64,000 nt of DNA from Bradyrhizobium cytisi (lineage in GTDB: Bacteria; Pseudomonadota; Alphaproteobacteria; Rhizobiales; Xanthobacteraceae). Position 1 is the stretch's first letter; the number at the start of each line of letters is the position of its first letter. The notes beneath the pieces were generated by a model. It made no database searches. It worked only from the letters and a program-made list of their open reading frames with translations, and was not told where the DNA came from. The stretch spans positions 124,001-188,000 of the forward strand of contig NZ_VSSR01000029.1 in assembly GCF_008123515.1 (NCBI RefSeq). Direction: 5' to 3'. Shown here one piece after another: positions 7,770 through 16,550 of this stretch. Both the position numbers and the translations under genes were made by a program.

Positions 7770-10079
7770 TCAGACCGCAGCGGCTTCGGCTTTCACCCGG
7801 ACCGGGATCGATTTCGCCGCCGGCGTCTTGGCCTTTTCCTCATGGTGCCACAGCGGCAATAGCGGGTTGCATTCCGGAAAGTAGCTGGCGATGCAGCCTT
7901 CCGGGATATCGTAGGCAACGACGCGCAGGCCGCTCACCTGACGATCTACGCCGTCGTCAACCGCAGTCGCCAGCGTCACCGTCACTCCTTCTTTCAATCC
8001 CCATCTCTCGATGTCATTGCGATGCATAAGCACCACAAGCCGCGAGCCGTAGATGCCGCGGAAGCGGTCGTCATAATTATAAATCGTGGTGTTGAACTGG
8101 CCGTTGCTCCGCAGTGTGATCAGCTGCACCACGTCGCGTGCCTCCGGGGGCGTGTCGATGTCGGTCACGAGCGACGATGGGACGATGAAGTTGGCTTTCC
8201 CCGTTTTGGTTCTCCATGATCGTTGCCGGGCAGCGATCGGACGGTGAAAGCCGCCGGGCTTCCACATTCGCTCATTGAAGTCGTGGAAAATGTCCGGATA
8301 CGTGGACGCGATGGCGTCGCGGATCCGGGCGTAGTCCGCAACCCAGGCGTCCCAGGAAATGGTCGTTCGGCCAGACACCGTGGCCTTGGCGAGCTCGGCA
8401 ACGATCCTTGGCTCGGACAGAAGGTCAGGACTTGCGGGCCGGGCCTGTCCCCGTGAGCCATGCATGCAACCGGTGGAATCCTCGACGGCGACAGCTTGCT
8501 GGCCGGTTTCCTGCAGATCGATCTCGGTCCGCCCGAGACACGGCAAAATATAGGATACTTCGCCATGGACGAGCGCCGACCGGTTCAGCTTGGTCAGGAT
8601 CTGCACTGTGAGCCGAAGCTTGCGCCACGCTGGAACCACCAGGCGATGCTCCGGTACGGAGCGTACCAAATTGCCGCCGAGCTGGATCACGGCCCGAACC
8701 GATCCGTCGATGATACCCTTGCAGGCCTCCACGGTGGTGAGACCCTTCTTCTGCGGCACGTCGATGCCGAACAGCGCCTTGATCTTGTCAGCTGGCACCA
8801 TCCCAGGCTTCTCGGTAATGCCCACCGTACGCTGGCCCTGGACGTTGGAATGGCCACGCACCGGGCAGATGCCGGCACCCGGTCGGCCGACATTGCCGCG
8901 CATCAGCGCGAGATTGACCATGGTTTGCACGGTCTCCACGCCCTTGCGATGTTGCGTCAGCCCCATTCCATAGATGAACATCACCGAATTTTTCTGCGCG
9001 TAGACGTGAGCAGCTGCCTCGAGCGCGCCCCGCGTCAAGCCGGATCTGTCCTCGATACCGGACCAACTGCACGCCTTGACGGCGGTCGACCAGTCGTCCC
9101 AGCCATGACCATGCTCTTTGATGAAGTCCCAATCGATGACTGAGCCACCCACAGGGCTGGCCTCCTCCAGCTGCAGCAACGCCTTGGCGATGCCCATCAT
9201 CGCGGCGGTGTCGCCACCGGTCCTGACCTGATGATATTGCGAGCTGATCGGCGTCGCTGCGCCGCTGAGCATTTCGCCCGGCGCTTGCGGATTGGTGAAC
9301 TCAATCAGCCCCCGCTCTCGCAAGGGATTGAAGGTGATGATCGGGACGTCCCGCTTCACCGCCTCTTGAAGCTGATGCAGCATGCGCGGGCTCGACGTAC
9401 CGACATTCTGACCAAAGAAGAAGAGGCAATCGGTCTTGGCGAAGTCATCCAGCGTGCAGGTTCCCACGGGAACGCCAATGCTCTCGGGAAGCGCCACCGA
9501 TGAGGTCTCATGACACATGTTGGAGCTGTCAGGCAGGTTGTTGGTGCCATAGGCTCTGGCCAAAAGCCCATACATGAAGGACGTCTCGAGCGAGGCCCGT
9601 CCGGAGGTGTAGAATACGGCACTGTCGGGCGTGAGCTCGCGCAGCTCCCGGCCGATCTCCGCAAAAGCCTCATTCCAGCTCACAGGCAAATACCTATCGC
9701 TTGCAGCGTCGAAGCGCATCGGGTGCGTCAATCGCCCGGCCGCCTCGAGCTGATGATCGTCCCACGAGTCCAGCTCGCTCACGGGATGATGATCGAAAAA
9801 CCCGGGCGTCACCCGCTTCTGGGTGATCTCCCACGTCGTTGCTTTCGCACCGTTCTCGCAGAACTCGAAGACGCGCGGATCGGCGGGCTTCGCCCAAGCG
9901 CAACTCACGCAGGCAAAGCCATCGGGTTTGTTCTGCTTCAGAAGAACGCGCGAACCACTGAAAGGAACATGAGAGCGTGCGAGGCTTCTGGCCAGCGACC
10001 TGACCGATCCCCATCCGCCCGCAGGCGCATCGTATCGCTCGACTTTCAGATTGGGGCTGAGTCTGCGTGACTTTGCCAT
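7770..10079 (-). CDS. FdhF/YdeP-family molybdopterin oxidoreductase
   Basis: A 769-residue protein of the YdeP subgroup of the formate-dehydrogenase/DMSO-reductase superfamily. The family N-terminus is clear: FACVSCAWAKPADPRVFEFC followed by ENGAKATTWEI, then KYLPVSW-type entry into the bis-MGD fold (RYLPVSWNEAFAEIG) and further conserved blocks such as CHETSSVALPESIG and MRGNVGRPGAGICPVRGHSN. No Tat signal, so cytosolic. YdeP in E. coli has been linked to acid resistance, but its reaction is not established; formate dehydrogenase activity should not be assumed. The fdhD gene, which sulfurates the Mo cofactor of such enzymes, is divergent, supporting a real Mo enzyme. A 56-residue gene follows. 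Confidence 0.9.
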   Translation of the reverse strand: MAKSRRLSPNLKVERYDAPAGGWGSVRSLARSLARSHVPFSGSRVLLKQNKPDGFACVSCAWAKPADPRVFEFCENGAKATTWEITQKRVTPGFFDHHPVSELDSWDDHQLEAAGRLTHPMRFDAASDRYLPVSWNEAFAEIGRELRELTPDSAVFYTSGRASLETSFMYGLLARAYGTNNLPDSSNMCHETSSVALPESIGVPVGTCTLDDFAKTDCLFFFGQNVGTSSPRMLHQLQEAVKRDVPIITFNPLRERGLIEFTNPQAPGEMLSGAATPISSQYHQVRTGGDTAAMMGIAKALLQLEEASPVGGSVIDWDFIKEHGHGWDDWSTAVKACSWSGIEDRSGLTRGALEAAAHVYAQKNSVMFIYGMGLTQHRKGVETVQTMVNLALMRGNVGRPGAGICPVRGHSNVQGQRTVGITEKPGMVPADKIKALFGIDVPQKKGLTTVEACKGIIDGSVRAVIQLGGNLVRSVPEHRLVVPAWRKLRLTVQILTKLNRSALVHGEVSYILPCLGRTEIDLQETGQQAVAVEDSTGCMHGSRGQARPASPDLLSEPRIVAELAKATVSGRTTISWDAWVADYARIRDAIASTYPDIFHDFNERMWKPGGFHRPIAARQRSWRTKTGKANFIVPSSLVTDIDTPPEARDVVQLITLRSNGQFNTTIYNYDDRFRGIYGSRLVVLMHRNDIERWGLKEGVTVTLATAVDDGVDRQVSGLRVVAYDIPEGCIASYFPECNPLLPLWHHEEKAKTPAAKSIPVRVKAEAAAV

Positions 10080-10192
10080 TGGCCGATTCCCAAAAAGCCC
10101 CTGCCCCTAAAGGGAAAAAACCGGGCGGCATCTTTCGTTCCAACGCATCGACCAGGGACCATCCAGCCAATCCCACCGACGCTCGTCGTCAA

Positions 10193-10218
10193 GGAACCAT
10201 TCGGATAGCTCGGGCGTC
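10193..10218 (+). promoter_or_regulatory. Near-consensus EcfG-type promoter for fdhD
   Basis: GGAAC at 10193-10197, 17 bases, CGTC at 10215-10218: one mismatch to the consensus. It ends 21 bases before the TTG start of fdhD. Confidence 0.4.
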
Positions 10219-10239
10219 ACCACTTCACAGGAGGCTCAT

Positions 10240-11067
10240 TTGCATCCCGCGTCACTCGATCAGGACCGTGCCGCCCTCCCGCCTGCCATGGTGAATGCAG
10301 GCCGTCTCAATCATCGCCATGAGGCGTCCTCACGCCTCCTTGCGGAAGAGGCGCCGGTCGCCCTGATCTACAACGGAATATCACTGGCGGTCCTGATGGC
10401 GACGCCGGCGGACCTCACCGACTTGGCGGTCGGCTTCAGCCTGACTGAAGGCATCATCAGCGATCCTGCGGAAATTCGCGATACGGAGATCATCTGCCAT
10501 CCCGAAGGCACCGAGTTACGGGCGTGGCTGACGACCGGGCGCGGGCGCGAACTTATGGAGCGGCGGCGACAACTCGTCGGGCCGACGGGGTGTGGCCTTT
10601 GCGGCATTGAAAGCCTGCAGTCCGCGACAAGAGTGCTGCCGTCCGTGCCGCGCGGCATATCGCTTCGCCCGCCCCAGATCGCAGCCGCGGTGCAAGCGAT
10701 GGTCGACGCGCAGGAGCTCAATCGCAGGACACGAGCCACCCACGCAGCCGGCCTCTATCTGCCGCAAGAACGAACGATTTTGGTGAGAGAGGACGTCGGT
10801 CGCCATAATGCGCTCGACAAGTTGGCTGGCGCACTGGCCGTGCGCGGCATATCCGGGTGCGACGGCGCCCTCGTTCTGACCAGCCGCCTCTCGGTCGAGC
10901 TCGTTCAGAAGGCTGCCATGGTGGGGGCGGGGCTTCTGATCGCGGTCTCCGCGCCGACGGCTCTCGCCGTCCGAACGGCCGAGGCCTGCGGCATAACGGT
11001 TATCGGAATCGCGCGAGGCCATGAATACGACGTCTTCAGTCATTCCGGTCGCATCCTGCCGGCCTAG
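10240..11067 (+). CDS. fdhD: Formate dehydrogenase accessory sulfurtransferase FdhD
   Basis: A 275-residue FdhD. Seen directly: EEAPVALIYNGISLAVLMAT (N-terminal strand pair), DLAVGFSLTEGII, the redox pair in GPTGCGLCGIES (about residues 127-138), HAAGLYLP, REDVGRHNALDKLAG and a C-terminal S-x-P-T-A-L-A-V box. FdhD passes sulfur from IscS through the CxxC pair to the Mo-bisMGD cofactor of formate-dehydrogenase-type enzymes. It starts at TTG 10240 behind AGGAGG and is divergent from the YdeP-type oxidoreductase that it probably matures. A near-consensus EcfG promoter precedes it. Confidence 0.95.
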   Translation: MHPASLDQDRAALPPAMVNAGRLNHRHEASSRLLAEEAPVALIYNGISLAVLMATPADLTDLAVGFSLTEGIISDPAEIRDTEIICHPEGTELRAWLTTGRGRELMERRRQLVGPTGCGLCGIESLQSATRVLPSVPRGISLRPPQIAAAVQAMVDAQELNRRTRATHAAGLYLPQERTILVREDVGRHNALDKLAGALAVRGISGCDGALVLTSRLSVELVQKAAMVGAGLLIAVSAPTALAVRTAEACGITVIGIARGHEYDVFSHSGRILPA

Positions 11068-11153
11068 AAAATGCTACTGGCTCGCCCTGGTCATGAATGA
11101 CCCCAATCGGATTTTCCGCCGGTCACCGACCATCCCAGCAGTATTTCGTGATT

Positions 11154-11178
11154 GGAACCCGGCGTTCTGCAGATGGTT
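11154..11178 (+). promoter_or_regulatory. Near-consensus EcfG-type promoter
   Basis: GGAAC at 11154-11158, 16 bases, GGTT at 11175-11178: one mismatch. It lies 30 bases upstream of the 69-residue gene starting at 11208. Confidence 0.4.
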
Positions 11179-11207
11179 TTAGCCGCATCGCAACGAGGAC
11201 ATTCAAC

Positions 11208-11417
11208 ATGGCAAGTTCCGCAGACCGCGATCCTCGTCATCATACGCAGAAGATGCAGAAGGCGCTCGAGGAAATTCGAACCCATCTCCGCGAGGACATC
11301 CAGAAGGTCGACGAGCCTCAGCTAAAGGCGATGTTCGAGACCGCGGCCGAAGTTCTGGGTGGCCTCGAAAAGGCGTTCAAAGACTATGAAAACAAAAACG
11401 AAAGCGCTTGGCAGTGA
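11208..11417 (+). CDS. Small hypothetical protein, 69 residues
   Basis: ATG 11208 is preceded by GAGGA. The product starts MASSADRDPRHHTQKMQKAL and is mostly a charged helix (EEIRTHLREDIQKVDEPQLK, then AMFETAAEVLGGLEKAFKDY), possibly a small coiled coil. No signal peptide. Similar small helical proteins are common in rhizobia and sometimes stress-induced; the near-consensus EcfG promoter fits that. It stands between fdhD and the DUF305 gene, all on the plus strand. Function unknown. Confidence 0.65.
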   Translation: MASSADRDPRHHTQKMQKALEEIRTHLREDIQKVDEPQLKAMFETAAEVLGGLEKAFKDYENKNESAWQ

Positions 11418-11521
11418 TCAGTGTTCGTTCGGGCCGGTCGGTCTGCGCCAGCCATGTTGGGAGAGCCGCGTAACGATCATCGTCTGAGTCAAGTGACCTG
11501 CGCGTGAAGGAATTTCTCCTG

Positions 11522-12013
11522 ATGTCTTACGGACGTTTCGTCGCCATGATCGTGACTTCCACACTGATCATGTTCGGGCTCATGTATCTCAATACGTTCG
11601 CGATGGATCACATATGGTTCAGTCAAACGCGTGCCTGGATGGCGCTTCTAATGGGAGCCGTGATGGCCGCCGTGATGCTCAGCTTCATGTGGAGTATGTA
11701 CAAGAACCGCACCGCAAACATCTCCATTTTGATTGGATGCATTGCTGTGTTTGTCGTCTCGCTATGGCTGGTCCGCAGTCAAGAGACGGTGACCGATGTT
11801 TTCTACATGAAGGCCATGATCCCGCATCATTCAATTGCCGTGCTCACGAGCGAACGGGCTCACATCAGAGACCCTCGTGTCCGCAAGCTGGCGGATGGCA
11901 TTATTGAAGCGCAGGTTAGGGAGATCGGGGAAATGGAGAACCTGATCGCCGATCTTGAAGCCAGGCCGACGCCAGCCGACGCCAAAGACTTGGCGCCGAG
12001 GCCGCCAAAGTAA
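11522..12013 (+). CDS. DUF305-family membrane protein
   Basis: About 163 residues. Three hydrophobic segments fill the first half (YGRFVAMIVTSTLIMFGLMY, then two more around residues 35-85). The soluble second half carries the DUF305 signature FYMKAMIPHHSIAVLTSERA with the HH pair, followed by a helix AQVREIGEMENLIADLEARP. DUF305 proteins are ferritin-like and often linked to copper or other metal handling. ATG 11522 gives the standard MSYGRF opening; an in-frame GTG at 11504 would add six residues. Its stop lies 17 bases from the convergent isochorismatase gene. Confidence 0.82.
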   Translation: MSYGRFVAMIVTSTLIMFGLMYLNTFAMDHIWFSQTRAWMALLMGAVMAAVMLSFMWSMYKNRTANISILIGCIAVFVVSLWLVRSQETVTDVFYMKAMIPHHSIAVLTSERAHIRDPRVRKLADGIIEAQVREIGEMENLIADLEARPTPADAKDLAPRPPK

Positions 12014-12030
12014 ATTTGCTCCAATCCCCA

Positions 12031-12639
12031 TCACATCGCCGTCCGCCACCGCTCGAGAACGCACTCGGTCGTCGTGACCTCAATCTGCAAGCTAAAGCGC
12101 TGGCTGTAGACACCGAGCAACGCATCGTGACTTTGGTCCGAGGAGCTGCAGAGCGCATCCGTGACGAGTATGACGCGGTAGCCATAGTCCACGGCAGCCA
12201 GGACGGTTGCCAGAACGCACACGTCCGTTTCGCCGCCGGAAACAATCAGCGCATCGACGTTGTGCTCAACGAGATAGGCCCGCAGACTCCCATTTCCGAA
12301 GGCATTGTAACCGTGACGATCGACGACGACGGCAGGCGGCACAAATTTTACCAATGGCGGCACGAGGTCGAGCAGAGCGGGCGCGAGCTTCTCACGGGTG
12401 ACGCTTTCCCATTTCTCATAATAAGCTCGCCAAACGCCGCACGCCTCCTCCTTGGTACGCGGCGGAATGAAGCGGGTGAAGACGGTGCGCGGTGAATCGT
12501 GCTCGACAAGACGTACGACCTGGGGCAACGCGCGCTCGAGCCAAGGCGTGGCCCAGGGAGCGCCCGGTTCAAACAATCGTTGCATGTCGATGCAAAGATG
12601 CACGACGTTTGCACCGGGAGAGGCAAGCAACTCACCCAC
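12031..12639 (-). CDS. Isochorismatase-family cysteine hydrolase
   Basis: A 202-residue protein of the isochorismatase/nicotinamidase fold. The catalytic Asp is in LCIDMQRLFEPG (about residue 18), the catalytic Cys in GGETDVCVLATVLAAVDYGY (about 141), and the cis-peptide region is SGGETD. The substrate cannot be told from the sequence. It is the last gene of a minus-strand run, starting two bases after the stop of the Mo subunit of the aldehyde oxidoreductase, so it is part of that operon. It may process an amide or carbamoyl compound related to the oxidoreductase substrate, but this is inference. Confidence 0.85.
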   Translation of the reverse strand: MGELLASPGANVVHLCIDMQRLFEPGAPWATPWLERALPQVVRLVEHDSPRTVFTRFIPPRTKEEACGVWRAYYEKWESVTREKLAPALLDLVPPLVKFVPPAVVVDRHGYNAFGNGSLRAYLVEHNVDALIVSGGETDVCVLATVLAAVDYGYRVILVTDALCSSSDQSHDALLGVYSQRFSLQIEVTTTECVLERWRTAM

Positions 12640-12641
12640 GA

Positions 12642-14882
12642 CTACCTGATGATCTTGTCGAGCGTGATGGGAAAATCGCGTACGCGCTTCCCCGTCGCGC
12701 TGAAGATCGCATTTGCAACAGCGGCTGCGGTTCCGACGATACCGATCTCGCCAAGTCCCTTCACGCCCAACGGACTGACCTTCTCATCCTGCTCGTCCAC
12801 AAAGATGACCTCGATGTCGGCGATGTCGGCATGTGCCGGAACATGATATTCCGCCAAATTATGGTTCATGATTTTGCCCAGGCGGTGGTCGGTCATGGCC
12901 TCCTCGTGAAGCGCCATACCGATGCCCATCACCACGCCACCCAGGATCTGGCTGCGGGCCGTCTTAGGGTTGATGATCTTGCCCGCGGCCACGGCACAGA
13001 CGATTTTGGGAATTCGAACGATACCGATGTCTCTATCCACCCTCACTTCGGTAAACACTGCGGAGTGGGTGTAGCTGACGTACTTGCGCATCTGCAACAG
13101 CTTCGGAGCGGCCTTCCCGCTCCCCCTGATCTCGTCGAGATCCGAAGCATGCATCACCTCAGGAAGAGACAATCCGCGATCCGGATCGGTCCGAAGGGCG
13201 ATACGACCGCTAAGAAACACCACTTCATCGAACGAGGCTGCTGTCAACGGAGAGTTGGCCATCTTCCTGGCATGCTTGAAAAGTGTCTGCTTTATCGCCT
13301 CGCATGCGGCAAGGACCGCCGACCCGTTCGATGCGGCGGTCCATGACCCTCCTTCCACGGGAGAGGCTGGCAGCGAGGAATCCCCGATCATGGGCGTGAC
13401 ATCCTCGACCGGCAGGCCGAGTGCGTCGGCACCGATCTGAGCGAGGATCGTCCAGGTGCCGGTCCCGATGTCGGAGGCGGCGGTCGATACCTGAAGGCGT
13501 CCATCCGGCGTCAACTTCGCCTCGGCTGATGCCTTCATGAGAAAGGCCTCCCACATGCCGGTCGCCATCCCGAGCCCGACCAACTCATGGCCGTCCCGCA
13601 CCGCGCCCGGCTCGGCGGAACGCCGTTCCCATCCAATTCTTGCCGCTCCTTGGTGATAGCAGGCGCTGAGTGCCTTTGACGTGAATTGCTTGCCCATGTT
13701 CTCGTCGAGCGTCGCGAAATTGCGCTTGCGAAACTCCAGCGGATCGATGCCCGCCTCATGAGCGAGCTCGTCGACGGCACATTCAAAAGCAGTCACACCG
13801 ACAGCCGCTCCCGGTGCCCGCATGTCGCACGGCGTCGCAGTATTCAGCTTAGCGAGGCCGTAGCTCAGCTTGACGTTGTCGCAATGGTACATCATGCCCG
13901 ACCAGTTCACGATGCTTTCCTGGTAGTCCTCGTAATGCGAGGTGGCGGCAACGGCGCCGTGAATGATCGAGGTCAGGCGCCCTTCGTTGTCTGCCGCCAT
14001 GGAGATGGCGTGGCGGGTCTCGGGCCTGTAGCCGATGTAGAACATCTGCGAGCGGGTGAGAACCACCCTCACGGACCGCTTGAGCTCGAGGCTCGCCATG
14101 ACGGCAAAGAACAGCTGTTGCTGCGGCCGCAGCGCAGATCCGAAGGCGCCGCCGACATAGTGATTGATGACCCGCACATTCTTGGTTTTCAAGCCGAAAA
14201 CGGATGCGACATAGCCCTGACTGTTCTGAGAACCCTGCGTTTTCTCGTAGATCGTGAGCTTGTCCTTGCCTTCGTAGACGCAAGTCGTCGCAAACAACTC
14301 CATCGGATTGTGGTGCTCTGCGCGAATCCTGTAGTCCGCGGCAATGCGATGGCGAGCGCGCTCGAAAGCATCTTCCGGCTTGCCACGGGGCTCTGGCGGT
14401 GGCGGGATGCCTGATCTCTTTTCCGGGGGCTCGTAAGCCTCGGATCGCTTGACCTCCAGCTCGGTGCAATGCTGCTCGACCTCGTAGGCGGCCGTCACCA
14501 GCGAGGCGGCATCCCGGGCTGCCTCCAAAGTCTCCGCCACGACGAGAGCAATAGGCTGGCCAGCGAACAGGATGCGGTCGGAATGCAGGGGCCGAAATGG
14601 ATGGCCAGGCGGCGCGACTTCATCCTTCCAATTGCGGTCGAGCCACGCACCGCTTCCACGATTCTCGTGCGTGAAGATTTCGACCACGCCCGGCACAGAC
14701 AAGGCGCGCTCGGTTTCAAGGCTCACGACGCGGCCGGCAGCGACAGTCGCCGAAACGATGACGCCATGAAGAAGACCAGACGCCTCATGTTCGGCGGCAT
14801 AGCGAGCCGCGCCGGTGACCTTGAGGCGCCCGTCGACCCGGTTGGTCGGGTTGCCGATGTGGTGAATGTTTGCCGTTTCCAC
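12642..14882 (-). CDS. Aldehyde oxidoreductase, molybdopterin-binding subunit (PaoC/XdhB-like)
   Basis: A 746-residue large subunit of the xanthine oxidase family. Seen: the N-terminal substrate domain start RVDGRLKVTGAARYAAEH, a Moco segment GGAFGSALRPQQQLFFAVMA, and the catalytic Glu loop GVKGLGEIGIVGTAAAVANA near the C-terminus (E about residue 715). The length agrees with PaoC of E. coli (about 730) rather than with the larger monomeric xanthine dehydrogenases. It uses water-derived oxygen to oxidise aldehydes or N-heterocycles. It follows the FAD and 2Fe-2S genes with nine bases between and precedes the hydrolase gene. No PaoD/XdhC-type Mo-sulfuration chaperone is seen in the window. Confidence 0.92.
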   Translation of the reverse strand: METANIHHIGNPTNRVDGRLKVTGAARYAAEHEASGLLHGVIVSATVAAGRVVSLETERALSVPGVVEIFTHENRGSGAWLDRNWKDEVAPPGHPFRPLHSDRILFAGQPIALVVAETLEAARDAASLVTAAYEVEQHCTELEVKRSEAYEPPEKRSGIPPPPEPRGKPEDAFERARHRIAADYRIRAEHHNPMELFATTCVYEGKDKLTIYEKTQGSQNSQGYVASVFGLKTKNVRVINHYVGGAFGSALRPQQQLFFAVMASLELKRSVRVVLTRSQMFYIGYRPETRHAISMAADNEGRLTSIIHGAVAATSHYEDYQESIVNWSGMMYHCDNVKLSYGLAKLNTATPCDMRAPGAAVGVTAFECAVDELAHEAGIDPLEFRKRNFATLDENMGKQFTSKALSACYHQGAARIGWERRSAEPGAVRDGHELVGLGMATGMWEAFLMKASAEAKLTPDGRLQVSTAASDIGTGTWTILAQIGADALGLPVEDVTPMIGDSSLPASPVEGGSWTAASNGSAVLAACEAIKQTLFKHARKMANSPLTAASFDEVVFLSGRIALRTDPDRGLSLPEVMHASDLDEIRGSGKAAPKLLQMRKYVSYTHSAVFTEVRVDRDIGIVRIPKIVCAVAAGKIINPKTARSQILGGVVMGIGMALHEEAMTDHRLGKIMNHNLAEYHVPAHADIADIEVIFVDEQDEKVSPLGVKGLGEIGIVGTAAAVANAIFSATGKRVRDFPITLDKIIR

Positions 14883-14891
14883 GATGCACCC

Positions 14892-15905
14892 TCAGCGAAT
14901 GACTTTGTCTGACTGGTTCTGAGGCGTGCCTGCGGCAGCCTGCATCAGCGCACGAAGGATCGTGCGCCGCGCCAGCTCGATCTTGAAGTCGTTGTGGCCC
15001 TGCCCCTTCGCATCGCGCATCAGGCGCTCGGCAAAAGCACGAAACGTGGTCTCGTCCGGCCTCTCGCCGTTGAGCAGGTCTTCAGCCTCATTGTCGCGCC
15101 AGGGCTTATGCGCCACACCGCCGAGCGCGACACGTGCATCCCTCACGATTCCATCGCGCATCTCGAGGGCTGCGGCCACAGAGACCAGCGCGAACGCGTA
15201 GGACAGACGATCGCGGACCTTTAGATAGGTGTGGTTGCGGCCGAAATTAGCAGGCGGCAGGATCACCGCAGTAATCAGTTCGTCGGCCTGCATCGTATTA
15301 TCCTGCTGTGGATCGTCCCCAGGCAGCCGATGGAATTCCGGGAACGGGATCGTGCGAACGCCTTGCGGGCCCACGACCTCGACCTCTGCGTCCAGTGCGG
15401 CCAAGGCGACGCACATGTCGGAGGGATGGACCGCGATGCAGCTATTACTGGCGCCCAATATCGCATGGATGCGATTGAGGCCGCCGATGGCCGAGCAGCC
15501 GGACCCTGGTTCTCGCTTATTGCAGGGCGTCGACGTATCGTAGAAGTAATAGCATCGCGTCCTTTGCAGGAGATTTCCGCCGGTCGTTGCGGCGTTTCTC
15601 AGCTGTGGCGACGCCCCGGCGAGAATGGCGCTGGCAAGCAAGGGATATCGTTTCGCAACCCGTGCGTCCCAGGCGAGAGCGGTATTAGTGACCAAGGCAC
15701 CGATTCTCAGACCGCCGCTCTCTCTTTCCGAGATGTCCTTGAGCGGAAGCCGATTGATGTCGACCACCCGGCGAGGCTTCATGACATCGTATTTCATGAG
15801 ATCGACGAGGTTGGTACCGCCGGCGAGGGCCCGGGTGCCGGGGGACGAAAGCGCCGTTACGGCCTCGGCGACCGAGTTTGCCCTGACATAGTCGAACCGG
15901 ATCAT
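14892..15905 (-). CDS. Aldehyde oxidoreductase, FAD-binding subunit with extra Fe-S site (PaoB-like)
   Basis: A 337-residue FAD subunit. FAD motifs are the N-terminal ALAGGTNLVDLMKYD (about 31-45) and ATTGGNLLQRTRCYYF. Four cysteines follow in RTRCYYFYDTSTPCNKREPG and the next residues SGCSAIGG; this spacing is the extra [4Fe-4S] insertion known from E. coli PaoB and absent from ordinary xanthine dehydrogenase FAD subunits. The ATG at 15905 overlaps the stop of the 2Fe-2S gene (ATGA). It transfers electrons from Mo/Fe-S to an acceptor, probably ferredoxin or oxygen in Pao-type enzymes. Confidence 0.92.
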   Translation of the reverse strand: MIRFDYVRANSVAEAVTALSSPGTRALAGGTNLVDLMKYDVMKPRRVVDINRLPLKDISERESGGLRIGALVTNTALAWDARVAKRYPLLASAILAGASPQLRNAATTGGNLLQRTRCYYFYDTSTPCNKREPGSGCSAIGGLNRIHAILGASNSCIAVHPSDMCVALAALDAEVEVVGPQGVRTIPFPEFHRLPGDDPQQDNTMQADELITAVILPPANFGRNHTYLKVRDRLSYAFALVSVAAALEMRDGIVRDARVALGGVAHKPWRDNEAEDLLNGERPDETTFRAFAERLMRDAKGQGHNDFKIELARRTILRALMQAAAGTPQNQSDKVIR

Positions 15906-16399
15906 TCAGCAGCCTCCCGGCCAGCATTTTGCCGATCCAGAACCGTCTCGATCGCATCGGCGATGTTGGTATAGGCCCCGCAACGGCAGAGGTTGCCGCT
16001 CATCAGCTCTCGGATGTCTTCGCGCGTATGGACGCGTCCCTCATGCAACAATGCAACACCCGAGCAGAGCTGGCCGGGCGTGCAGTAACCGCACTGAAAC
16101 GCGTCGTGCTCGATGAACGCAGCTTGCAAGGGATGAAGCTCTCCTCCCTCGGCCAAGCCCTCCACGGTGGTAATCGCGGCCCCATCGCGGGAGACGACCA
16201 ACGCCAGGCAGGAGTTGATCCGCTCGCCGTCCACCAGCACCGTACACGCGCCACACTGCCCTTGATCGCAGCCCTTCTTCGACCCGGTGAGGTGCAGGCG
16301 TTCGCGAAGAACATCCAGCAAAGTCTCCCACGGTGCCACCGCGATGTCGTGGCGGACGCCGTTAACGGTCAAGGCGATCTCAATTTTCGGAGTGTCCAT
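15902..16399 (-). CDS. Aldehyde oxidoreductase, 2Fe-2S subunit (PaoA-like)
   Basis: A 165-residue subunit with both [2Fe-2S] sites: the plant-type motif GCDQGQCGACTVLVDGERIN and the second one QCGYCTPGQLCSG with NLCRCGAYTNI. The start ATG 16399 gives MDTPKIEIALTVNG, a normal cytosolic start. E. coli PaoA has a Tat leader; none is seen here, even when the frame is extended upstream to 16534. The enzyme is therefore either cytosolic or exported by another route. First gene of the tight paoA-B-C-hydrolase run; a 151-base gap separates it from the flavodoxin gene upstream. Confidence 0.92.
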   Translation of the reverse strand: MDTPKIEIALTVNGVRHDIAVAPWETLLDVLRERLHLTGSKKGCDQGQCGACTVLVDGERINSCLALVVSRDGAAITTVEGLAEGGELHPLQAAFIEHDAFQCGYCTPGQLCSGVALLHEGRVHTREDIRELMSGNLCRCGAYTNIADAIETVLDRQNAGREAAE

Positions 16400-16550
16400 C
16401 TTGGTCACAAGCGCTCTCGCTTCGGTCTCAGCTCTTAAACCACGATCCGGAGAACAGTTCCTGTTTGACGGCAGAGGCCGCTTCCATGGAACCTGGCCAT
16501 TGCTCGCCGCAAACTTTGCTGTGGCGCGAGGCAAGTCCGCTGGAGCAAGA

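Noticed and set aside
10117..10141. Minus-strand GGAAC upstream of the YdeP-type gene
   Set aside because: The -10 position reads TTTT, two mismatches; chance is likely.
13686..14414. Plus-strand frame opposite the Mo subunit gene
   Set aside because: Shadow of the strongly supported aldehyde oxidoreductase large subunit.
15231..15974. Plus-strand frame opposite the FAD subunit gene
   Set aside because: Shadow of a gene with clear FAD and Fe-S motifs.
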